DNA from: Phoebastria nigripes
Lineage: Eukaryota > Chordata > Aves > Procellariiformes > Diomedeidae
Direction of reading: 5' to 3'
DNA length: 64,000 nucleotides
NCBI GenBank assembly: GCA_035582835.1
Contig: JAYKAV010002308.1
Location: forward strand, 354,071-418,070
The translations under genes and the position numbers were made by a program. Below the pieces are notes generated by a model. That model ran no database searches. It was not told where the DNA came from and saw only the letters and a program-made list of their open reading frames with translations. Each line of letters starts with the position of its first letter. Position 1 is the first letter of the stretch. Below, piece after piece: positions 27,801 to 37,399 of this stretch.

Positions 27801-28482
27801 TAGTGTTTAATCAATGCAACAGCAAGTTTTTCCTAAAATATACTATATTTCATTTGTTGAAGATCAAATTGTCATCTTGTCCTTCTCCTCCTACTTGCAG
27901 AACAATTGATGATTGTTCCCTTTTGGTATAAAATCTGTTGTATTAGAAGATTCCTGTTAGATATCCTTCCAGTTCTCTATTTTCCTTCAACTTTTCTTTG
28001 CTGGTCATGTTTTCTGAAACTGTTATTTTGTTGCTTTTCTTTGGATTTTCATTTTCTGCATCTTTCTCTAATCGTGATGATGAAAAATTACAAATTTTTC
28101 AGCTCGGACCTAGCTAGCACCGAGTAGAATGAAATAATTTGTTTGCTTCACCCACTGAACTGTCCCACAATGTGCTGTTCCTTCTGCAAGAGCATTGGAT
28201 TGTCTTGTATTCAATTTATGGCCTAAATTCTGACCCTTCAATTTGGCTTGATTTTTAAATTCTTATCTTGCCTTTTAAAATGTTTAATATCTTCTCCTTC
28301 CCTGTTTCCGTTATTCCACCAAACATGATGTCGGTAGAAACCATTAGTACATTCTTTTCTTCCAGCAATCCAAGTCACTGAGGTCCTGAGTGAATCATGA
28401 AGCATCTTGATTCAGGTCCTTTTTCAGTGATAGAAAACAAGCTAGGGGTTGTTTTTCAGTAAGTTGTGCGCTCACTGGATAT

Positions 28483-28870
28483 TTGTTTTATCTAGACTAC
28501 ATTTTTAATTGGCTTATGAAAATGTGGTGTGGAATACTTACAAAAAAGGGTTTATTTGAGATTTGTCACATCTACGACTTATTCGTGAGGCCATTCATCC
28601 TCTTAAGGACAGAAAATAAGATTGATTTAACTTTGTTTTTTACATGCCCATGTTGGCTTTTTTTATATCACATTATCATTTTTAATAAATGTACTCCATT
28701 TTCTCTGCTGGGGGCTATAATTGCTATTTTCACTCCCTTTTTTGTAAAGGGAAACATTATGTTTGTCTCTTCCTGGCCTTTTGGAACCCCAAGCCTTCAG
28801 AGTCTTTGGGAGCAATCGATTAGTGGTCCATGGATTGCTTCAGTTAGTTCCTTGGTGACTCAGTGATATA
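28483..28870 (-). mobile_element. Possible fragment of an ancient LINE (weak)
   Basis: The + strand carries a 127-codon open frame rich in Phe, Ile and Leu, with no protein family I recognise. Around 28560-28690 the DNA has blocks such as GATTTGTCACATCTA and CCATGTTGGCT that recall the complement of old CR1/L3-type reverse-transcriptase sequence in amniotes. The open frame would then be a shadow of an antisense repeat. The resemblance is faint and from memory, so this is a suggestion only. Confidence 0.25.
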
Positions 28871-29316
28871 TGAACTGCATCTGTCTGATAAAAAAAGAAA
28901 TTCCCAAATCTCTTTTTTCCATACTTAAGCCTGCAATCCCATGTTCTTGCTAAAAATAATTCTTTTAGTAATAGTTANGGCTATACCGTGCCGTCTTCAT
29001 AAAGAGAGCAGGGAAGGCTGTGAATAATTCAGTTCACTCTGCATCATTTGTTATTTGCTCTCCTTTCCTGTACATAACCTGTACTTCTCTTTATTTTCTT
29101 CTTACTTCTCATGTATATAGAACCTTCCTCTTACTATTTTTTATCTTCCTTGCTAATTGAAATTTGCTTGGTGCCTTAGCTTTCTGATTTTATTCCTACA
29201 GTGCTTGTGCTGTTCATTTATACTTAGAAATTTAGATACTTAGGTATATGTCATAGTTTCCTTGCTTTTATGATTTTGATTTCCAGGCCATGGTATGATT
29301 ATTAAGGTCTGTTAAG

Positions 29317-29320
<4 letters not shown>

Positions 29321-29366
<46 letters not shown>
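29321..29366. repeat. 46-base poly-T run followed by N
   Basis: This is an uninterrupted T run ending in an unresolved base at 29367. It is the longest homopolymer in the window and its true length is unreliable. It could be the antisense poly(A) tail of a retrocopy, but no matching gene-like sequence or flanking duplication was recognised. Confidence 0.8.
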
Positions 29367-29949
29367 NCCTTTGCTCAGAAATAGTTTCCCTTTGTGCATT
29401 TCTGTCAGGGTTTGCCCTCTCTCCTGCTTTCCTTTACTGATCAGTATATCTTTCAGGAGACATACCGACCTGATCCCTGAGTCTATTGAAATTATATTTT
29501 CTGAAGTTCACTGTCCTCATTCTGTTACCCTCACAACTTTCTATACTTGGAATTGATTGTAATGCTATTAGAGAGGTAAGTCGTTGTAAGACACTTTGAC
29601 TTTCTACATACATTATTAGGATTTGTGGTTTTCCAGGCTGTATGTAGAAAGTGCAGGTATTCTTTGATGTGATAACTGACAAACTTTGTTAGTCATTAAA
29701 TCAGAAACACTAACATAAAATTTTAAATAGTATTAACTCTTACTAATTCAGGTATCAAGCTGAATGGACTTTAGCCTTAAATTTAGCAAATGGGGGAAGT
29801 CATAGGATAGATAATCACAGAATATAATGTTCATCAAGCTTTTTTTTGAGTTAATTTAATATAAATTCTATAGAAGAACTACCAAAATATATTTTATTAT
29901 TTTATAAGACAAACTTAGAAGTTAAGAAAACTATTTAGATCTCTGAACT

Positions 29950-31260
29950 GAACTAAACAGCTCAAAGACATGAATTTTGAGGAGATTTGTATATCTGAAT
30001 GAATAATAAAGTTTTTTGGAATTTGCATCCCAACTTGTAAAGAGGAGTTTCAGACTGAACTGGAAAACAACTTCAAAAAGAATATTAAGAGTATGAGGAT
30101 AACCCATGGGACTGATGGGCAAAGCAGGAAGTACAGAGGGAAAAGTGAGAACTTTCAAAAGTCAAGTTGAGTCACACCTGGCGAAAGAAATTAAAACAAA
30201 TAGTAAAAGGTTATTCAGCTATATAAAACAAATAGTAAAAGGTTCTTAAGCTATCTAAATTAAAAGAAATAAAAGAACAAGGAAAGCCAGTGTGAAGATA
30301 GGATTAAACATCCTAGGTATTGTCTAAAATCTTTGTAAATCGTTGTCCTAGTTTCAGTAAAATGGGAGTAAAACTAGAGGTGGCTAATNGGCAGACAAGT
30401 GCAGAAATGGAAATCACCCCAGACAGGCCCGAAGGAAAACTTGGAGGGTTTCATCTCTGAAGTCAAAGGGACAGAAAAATGTCCATAAAAATATGACAGA
30501 AAAGTTGACATGTGAAATTACAGGCCTAAGAGTAAAGCAAGCTGTATGTTATGGTACTTGATTAAAGAATAGTCGATGCAGTTTCTATGTGTTAAAAGAT
30601 GGAGAATTGATGGGCAACTATAACTCTGTTAGTCTCTCATCAGCAGCACGCAAAACTTCGAAAACAAATTTTGAAGCAAAGATTTATTAAACGCGTTAAG
30701 GTAAATATAAGATGGAATAAGACGTATTGGACTTCGTTGTTAGGGATAGATCATGACACACTGATAAGGTGTTGGGTTTTTTTTTTGGCCAATTAATAAT
30801 GAAGTATCATCTACTTAGATTAGAATAGTAACATGGATAAGGCACTGGCTAGAAAGGAAATGAGAGTGAGTAGTGCTTAAAAAAGAGCTTCCGGGCTTTG
30901 AGCAGAGCTTGTTGAAGGATCAGTCTGCAGATTCATACCATTTAATATTTTCACTAATGAGCTTGACATAAATATTAGGAGCATGTTACAAGAAAGTTGA
31001 CAGGCACTGTCAATACAGAAGGAACTAGAACATCATAAAGAACTGTGTGACACTGAAGTTCAGAATAAAAAAAAGATAAGTTTAATAGTGCAATTAGGAG
31101 GCTGTACAGCCAAGGGCTGAGGATAAGAATGACTAGGAGCTTAATGGTTGGAATTAACAGAGAAGATGATTTAGAAATACCAGCTGATGGTTCCATCAAC
31201 TGGATGAGAAAATCTGAATGTGAACTGAATGTGAAAGCAAGAGAGTAACTCTGATCATCC
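29950..31260 (+). mobile_element. Ancient CR1-like LINE remnant
   Basis: Several short blocks, in the right order and on the + strand, match the reverse-transcriptase region of old amniote CR1 elements as I remember it. AACAAATAGTAAAAG...TTCAGCTATAT lies near 30195. AACTATAA.TCTGTTAG.CTC followed by AAAACAAATTTTGAAGCAA lies near 30617-30680. ATTTAATATTTTCACTAATGA lies near 30940. No open reading frame survives and the divergence is high, which suggests an insertion far older than the CR1 at 50.4 kb. The ends are approximate. A purely chance resemblance is unlikely because the order is kept over a kilobase. Confidence 0.6.
30193..30256. repeat. 32-bp tandem duplication in the old LINE
   Basis: The 20-base segment at 30193-30212 recurs exactly at 30225-30244, and the following 12 bases recur with a few changes, giving two 32-bp units. 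It lies inside the CR1-like remnant and is probably a local slippage duplication. Confidence 0.85.
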
Positions 31261-33155
31261 AAGTTGTCACTTCCAGTCTCCTATATACTTTAATGTTTTG
31301 GACCATAGGTGTGTGACATAGCATGCTCAGTTATTCGATAGACTTTCTGTGCCGACTGCTACCCGTTAGAAGGGGATATTCATAGTATGTAGAATAAATT
31401 GCTTTTAAATCACTTCAGATACCGTAGTGATGAGTGTCATTGAAATGTTCATGGGGAAAAATAGNTCTGCCTTCAAGTAAGGTTTTGAATAGTGTGGAGT
31501 AAATAAGGCTGCACACGAAGCACAAATGTTGAAAGGCTATCGATTAGGTGAGCACTCTCTGTTCTGTCTTCTGAGTCAGGCAGCACTTCGATGTAAAATA
31601 GCATGTGGTCATATCATTAAAACTGGTGTTTTGCTGCATATGCGTGAAGGGGCCAAATCAAGTTTTGAAACAGCAAACCTTTTTTAGGCATTTTTGAATT
31701 TAAGTGCTTNCCTTCACAATGCCTGTGTTTGTTTTATGGTGACCTGTATCATCTATGGGTTCTGCTGTGTTCTCCAACTAACTCTACGTACCCTTACTTT
31801 GGCCTTTAATTTCTACAAACATTACTGTGGGAATGAGGTTAATAAACTGGGATTATGTACCTGAATATTAGTTTCTGTCCTTTGTTTACCCATGGGGATC
31901 ATTTGCAGTTTCTCTTTACTATGTAATAATTTGTAGCTGACAGATGTAGACTTATGCTGTTAAATATCTTTTTAAGGTATGTGCTCTGATGCGCGTTCTT
32001 TTCACTTGCTACTGATACTCCNCTATGTAGAGATCAAATTGCTTTGAGGCTGATTTAGCTATATAAAAAACTCCCAGGTAATAACACTGATTTTGATGCC
32101 CTTCAGAAAGATACATGTTAACTGAACATTTTCTCCATTCTAGGGGTTCATCACAGGTTGGTCCTTAGCTAAATTATGTAGTTATTTTTTGCTTTAGCAT
32201 TTCTATTTCTTGACTCCCCTTCCTAATATCCTTAAAGTTTTAGTCCCTTGGATAAGCATTATTTCCATCCCAAAATTAAAAAGACTTTTCTTTCTCAGAA
32301 GTTGCCATTGGCTGTTGGAAGGAGTCTGTCATTGCTGTGGAATAAAAAAGGACTGTCAGGGAAACTGGCTTAGTATCTGTCCTCTTGAAACTCAGTCTAG
32401 CTAATGCTGAATCATCAATACTTTGTAAAGTATGGACTTAATGAGCATTTGTTTCTAACTTTTGAAGATTGAGCCCAGCAAACTTTTGTTTTAAAAGAAA
32501 AGGGGGGGGAACTTCACTTTCACTTCTGTCACGTCTGAAGTCATTAGAAATAATAGATATTGAAAATCTTTTAAGATTGGATTTATAAGCTTTAGGAACA
32601 AACTTCACTTCCTTTATAATCCCACTGCAATTTTGACAATGCTTGGACCATTTTTCCCATACTGTACAATCTGGAGGCTACCTACTATCTTTTCTTTAGT
32701 GTAAAGCTTTCAGAAGCAACTTTGCAAGAGTGTAGGAAGTCAATGAATCTCAGCCAGTAATGCATACACAGTAACTTGTATTTAAGAGTTGGGTGAATTT
32801 AACACAAATTTTAATTGCATAAGAAATATTATTTACATTCTGTTTCTCAAAGATTGTAACAGTAGTAGTATTAGTGAACAGTAATAACATACAAGCTGTG
32901 CGTGTTTTACAGAGTACATGAGAGACAAGGGGGCAGCGTGCACCACAGTACGTGGCCATTTCTTGTGCTGGAAGAGTAGTCCTGTTGTTGGTGCTTTCTC
33001 TGGAGTTTTTCTTTCTTGTTTATATTTTCCTCTGCATTTATTTGCTAGTGAATGGACAAACAATGTGAGAAGGATCTTGCATATATTTGTAGCAATAAGT
33101 CTGAAAAGCTCTGTTGCCACCAGGGCTCTAGAAAAGCTGTGGAGAGGTACAGGGC

Positions 33156-33168
33156 GTTGCTAGGCAAC
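33156..33168. promoter_or_regulatory. RFX X-box in intron 2
   Basis: GTTGCTAGGCAAC fits the X-box consensus on the minus strand (GTTGCC, one base, AGCAAC). It is in a slightly GC-richer stretch. Function is inferred from motif only. Confidence 0.42.
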
Positions 33169-33293
33169 ACCACATGGCCACAGATAGTATTTTTCTTTTA
33201 ATTTATTTATTCTTCAGTTTGAGTGTGTCCTGTGTGGAGCCATTTGGGTAATAGTTAAGCAAGCACATAGAAATCAGAGAGCTGCAGGAGTGG

Positions 33294-33610
33294 AATAAAG
33301 GAATGCAATATAAAAAGAAAAAGAAAGGAAAAGCCATGACGTGCAATGAAACAGACCAAGAGACATGAAATAATTAGTAAGGACTAGGGGAAAAAAAGTA
33401 AACAAGCATGGGGAAACAGAACAGGAGAGGAAAAAGCCCAAGTAAGGAAGGAAAAAAAAAAGGAAAAGGAGAGATAGGGCACTATTGAAGAAAAATTAAA
33501 AATTGAAAGCTTAAACAGTGTGTACACAAGGGAAACAGGGAAACTGCTGCATAAGAATAAGAATAAAAAATTGGATACAAAAATGGCTTCGAGAAGAAAA
33601 AGAAGTTTGG
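33294..33610. repeat. Purine-rich tract
   Basis: Over about 300 bases the + strand is dominated by A and G, with runs such as AAAAAGAAAAAGAAAGG and AGGAAGGAAAAAAAAAAGG. The 109-codon minus-strand frame across it (Leu/Phe/Ser-rich) is a composition artefact. Confidence 0.7.
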
Positions 33611-35270
33611 TAATCATGTTAAGAGAGTAATGATTTTTGTTTCTTTTTGCTTTGCAGCCACCCTGCTCTTTCCTATTGCTCTGTTTGCACATATGCAATA
33701 GTAGTAGTGACACTCAGGAGTTGGGGACTGATTAATAAGTGCAATATGTTTTCCAGAGGGGAAAAATAATTTAAAGTAAGAGTTTCAGTGTTATGTAGAA
33801 AATATTCAGTGTGTGTGTTTGAAAATAGCATTTTCAAAACTAGGTTATTGCATTTTATTGTAAAATGTGGATGATTATACTAAGAGTACTAGGTTAAGGT
33901 CTGGTTGCAGGGAGGGAGTGGGCTGTTCATACTCTCCAAGTTAAACACATTAAGCAAGGGCAGGTCTGTCCTGTGCAGTGTTCTAAGAACTAAAAGCCCT
34001 TCACTTGCAATAGTTGGAGCCACTTCCAGACTTTAGAGTAGCATAGCCATGTGAGGAAAATGCTGTGACAGAACCAGCCCTGCTGAGAGACCCAATTTAT
34101 TAGCTCAGGAACTGTGCTACCTAGCCCAAATGTCTTGAGGAGCACTGTTTGTGGGACCTGAACTAGACTCTTCCAAAGAGTGCTAAGCCTAGCTCATACC
34201 AAGGAGCCTTGCATCACACTTCTCTTCTGGTGAATCTTGGCTCCATATGTCCCTGCCTGCTTGGGAGTTGCTGGGAAGGTGCTTGCCTAGTGCTTTGGGG
34301 CATGCTTGTATTGCTCACCTCAGCTTGAACACAGCAATTTTTAAGAGACTGACAAGAAGGGGAATACAGCAGTCTGAGCTGTCTGAAGGCAGGCCAAAAG
34401 GTTTTGGGAGAGGAAAGCTATTCAGGTTGAGACATGAAAGCTTGCAAAGGAGTAAAAATCTTACAAAGAAGACAGAAAATGGGACACAGAACTAGAAGAG
34501 TGCATAGCGCCATACTGAGGTATTGGGTTGTTAGATGCTCTTCTCTCTAAGGTGGTAAATGGAACTGAGACCTGAGGCTCTATATTTATCCTGGATGTTG
34601 TTTTCAAGCTGCATGTGGATAAACAGCATTACAGCAGCATTCTCCTAATGCTCTTTCTAATGTTCACTGTGAAAAGAACTTTTGAATGCCCTGCTGACAA
34701 AGGTAGCTACATATAAACCCTGTTCATTTCTGCATATAGGAAAGTTCTCGTTCATGTCATTTCTTACAGAAAAGAAACCAATACTGTTTATTCCCTTAAA
34801 TTTGTATTGGGAGATTCTCAAGCTTATTAAATGTGCATGGTATCTTATTCAAAGAAAATTACGCTTATTTGAGCAGTTTTCCCTCAGTTTTAATTATGTC
34901 TGTGTGTCTGTAAATAGATGACACAACAGATGGTGATAACTTCGTAGGATCTGCAACCATTGTAATAGCCCCATACCTCTGATTTTCTGAATATTTTTTG
35001 AGAGGGAAAAAATATTTTACAGCAACAGTGTTTGTATTGTCCTACTTTGTTGTTTCCCCCTCCCCGAGACTTGACTTTCCACCTCCTTAGCAATGAGTGT
35101 AAGCTTTCATTTTGACTAAGTTGGCTTGATGCATGATATTTAAAGATATGTAATTGTGTTGACTGTTAAACAGTTTTGGCTCCCAGTGAATCAATTTAGT
35201 GGTTCTTTGGGCATTCTTATACATGCTTTCCAATTTTATGTTTTTTTCTGCTTGTTTGTTTGTTTGGTTG

Positions 35271-35327
35271 TTTTTTTTTTTTTTTTCCCGCTTCCATTTT
35301 TTTTTTTTTTTTTTTTTTTTTTTACAG
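35271..35327. repeat. Double poly-T tract ending ACAG
   Basis: T16 (35271-35286), a short C-rich spacer, then T27 (35297-35323) run directly into ACAG, imitating a very strong polypyrimidine tract and splice acceptor. Confidence 0.8.
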
Positions 35328-36754
35328 AGTCTGAGGTCACTGTCTTACTGTATGTGGACCCTATAGTGTTACAGTAAGGTTTTAGATACCAGTCAGTGAT
35401 GAGCGTAGTAAAGAATGCATATAAATATAGCAGTCTTTTAGTCTTTTCACTATTTTTTTTTCTTTATGGTATTTTGAAAAAAAAAAAAAAAGAAAAAGAC
35501 AGTAAGTTTTCCTCTGATTTAGCTATTTTAGATGGCAATTAATATAAAATATATTTAAATACTTGGCTTTCCTGAACATCTCAGTACAAGGACATGTCTT
35601 TTGAATCTCAAAAAAAATGGAAGTAGAGGAGAAATTGCAGCCTAGTCTTTTTTCAGAGATATGTGAATTGTCAACTCACCTATATGTCTTCTCATGAGAT
35701 GTCCTGCTATCATCTACAGGTACTTCAGAGTCAACATGTAGTTTAAAACCTAAGAGCTGAGGTAACATTTTGTTGGTGTTTGCATACGGCGCTCATAGTT
35801 TATGAATGAGCTTCAGGTTATTTTAAGTCGAATCATTCTTCAGTTTTTCGTGAGGAATGATAGTGATGGAAAATCTGATACAAAGTGCCAGCATGTAACA
35901 CAACGGCACCAGGGTCTTGATACAAGGGTTGTGCTCTGCTGGCTGCAGCCTTTTTCCTAATTCTTATTCCATTGACTGGGGTAGGTGGTTCTCGAGCAAA
36001 CTTAATATTTCCAGTTACTCCTCTGGGGAAATCTAGTCTCAATTTCATATTTGGCTTTGTCTGTGGTAAGTACCCTCAACTGTCACATGAGGAAATCTGT
36101 TTCATTGCTATCTAAGTCATCTTTTATGCTGTGATACTGATTTTCAGATAACACGGTAATCCAGAATAGAAGCGCATATACTCTTTTCTTGGTAATTCAC
36201 CAAGTCAGAGGATGGGATCCTAATAGTATTTTTTGTGGAATTGTTTCATTTTTTTGCAAAGAAAATTTGGAGGAGGGATGCTCCTTTATGAGGACTCGGC
36301 CATTGAGCATAGCAGCATATAACCACATATGGTTATGGCAAGAAATATCATCATTCACAGGCACTGAAGTATATTTCATGCAGAGCTGTCACTGTTTTCC
36401 TCTACTAAGCTAAGCAGAGGATGGGATTTTTCCCACCCCTCCTGCAGGACAGAAACATTGGGTTGCTTGGAGCCCGGAAGTCATAGATCCTACAGTGTTC
36501 TCTGTACATAAGTCTAGTCCCTTGGTACTGTCACCAGTTCCTTAGCTCTTGGCCTTCTATTTAGCATCTTTTCAGGCTCTTCCAGGGGACTTAAAGACTA
36601 TTTTATGTAAGTCTTTTAGATGTTGGAGAGAATTAGGAGTACACAATTTAGTAAGTAGTACATGGAATGTGGTTTAGCTGGTGCATGTGTTTCTATAACT
36701 GTCAATAGAAAGACGTGATCTGTAAGATTAGGAGAGAAGGACCTTGGGTAGGAC

Positions 36755-36759
36755 CTTGC
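36755..36759. repeat. Target-site duplication, LTR copy 1 (left)
   Basis: CTTGC immediately before the LTR is repeated exactly at 37395-37399 immediately after it. This fixes both insertion boundaries. Confidence 0.88.
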
Positions 36760-36913
36760 TGTTGTGGTTTAACCCCAGCTGGCAACTAAGCACCTCACAG
36801 CTGCTCACTCACTCTCCTGACCCAGTGGGATGGGGGAGAGAATTGGAAGGGTAAAAGTGAGAAAACTCGTGGGTTGAGATAAAGAGAGTTTAATAGGTAA
36901 AGCAAAAGCTGTG

Positions 36914-36975
36914 CACACAAACAAAGCAAACCAAGGAATTCATTCACACAAACAAAGCAAAACAAGGAATTCATT
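36914..36975. repeat. 31-bp tandem duplication inside LTR copy 1
   Basis: Two adjacent 31-bp units (36914-36944 and 36945-36975) differ at a single base (C versus A in the middle of the unit). Copy 2 of the LTR lacks this duplication, so it arose within this insertion or its own sublineage. Confidence 0.9.
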
Positions 36976-37110
36976 CACTACTTCCCGTCGGCAGGCAGGT
37001 GTTCAGCCATCTCCAGGAAAGCAGGGCTCCATCACGTGTAACGGTTACTTGGGAAGACAAATGCCATCACTCTGAATATCCCCCCTCCCCCTTTCCTCCT
37101 CCTTCCCCCA

Positions 37111-37135
37111 GCTTTATATGCTGCGCATGACGTCA
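37111..37135 (-). promoter_or_regulatory. LTR core promoter: TATA-like box and CRE palindrome
   Basis: Read on the minus strand, TGACGTCA (37128-37135) is followed about ten bases later by GCATATAAAGC, a TATA box at the spacing expected for a retroviral U3 promoter. The match is by motif only. Whether it is active is unknown. In LTR copy 2 the CRE is kept but the TATA box is disrupted. Confidence 0.6.
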
Positions 37136-37394
37136 TATGGTATGGAATATCTCTTTGGTCAGTTGGGGTCAGCTGTCCTGGCTGTGTCCCCTCCCAACTT
37201 CTTGTGCACCCCCAGCCTNCTCGCTGGTGGGGTGGGGTGAGGAGCAGAAGAGGCCTTGACTCTGTGTAAGCCCTGCTCAGCAATAACTAAAACATCCCTG
37301 TGTTCTCAACACAAATTTCAGCACAAATCCAAAACATAGCCCCATACTAGCTCCTATGAAGAAAATTAACTCTATCCCAGCCTAAACAAGCGCA

Positions 37395-37399
37395 CTTGC
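37395..37399. repeat. Target-site duplication, LTR copy 1 (right)
   Basis: CTTGC immediately after the LTR, the partner of 36755-36759. Confidence 0.88.

Larger units (their letters stand above)
36760..37394 (-). mobile_element. Solo LTR of an avian endogenous retrovirus (copy 1)
   Basis: This 635-bp element begins TG and ends CA and is bounded by a perfect 5-bp duplication, CTTGC, at 36755-36759 and 37395-37399. No internal retroviral sequence is attached, so it is a solo LTR left by recombination. Its transcription orientation is minus: on that strand a TATATAAA-like box (complement of 37111-37120) lies just downstream of a cAMP-response-type palindrome TGACGTCA (37128-37135), and ATTAAA-type poly(A) signal sequence follows. 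Copy 2 at 47222 is closely similar over the U3-like part. A 5-bp duplication is typical of class III (ERVL-like) elements, although I recognise the family only by its ends. It lies antisense to DPYD, as is usual for LTRs retained in introns. One N falls inside at 37219. Confidence 0.92.

Noticed and set aside
32931..32945. Partial CTCF-like AGGGGGCAGCG
   Set aside because: The upstream half of the CTCF core does not fit, so support is too weak.
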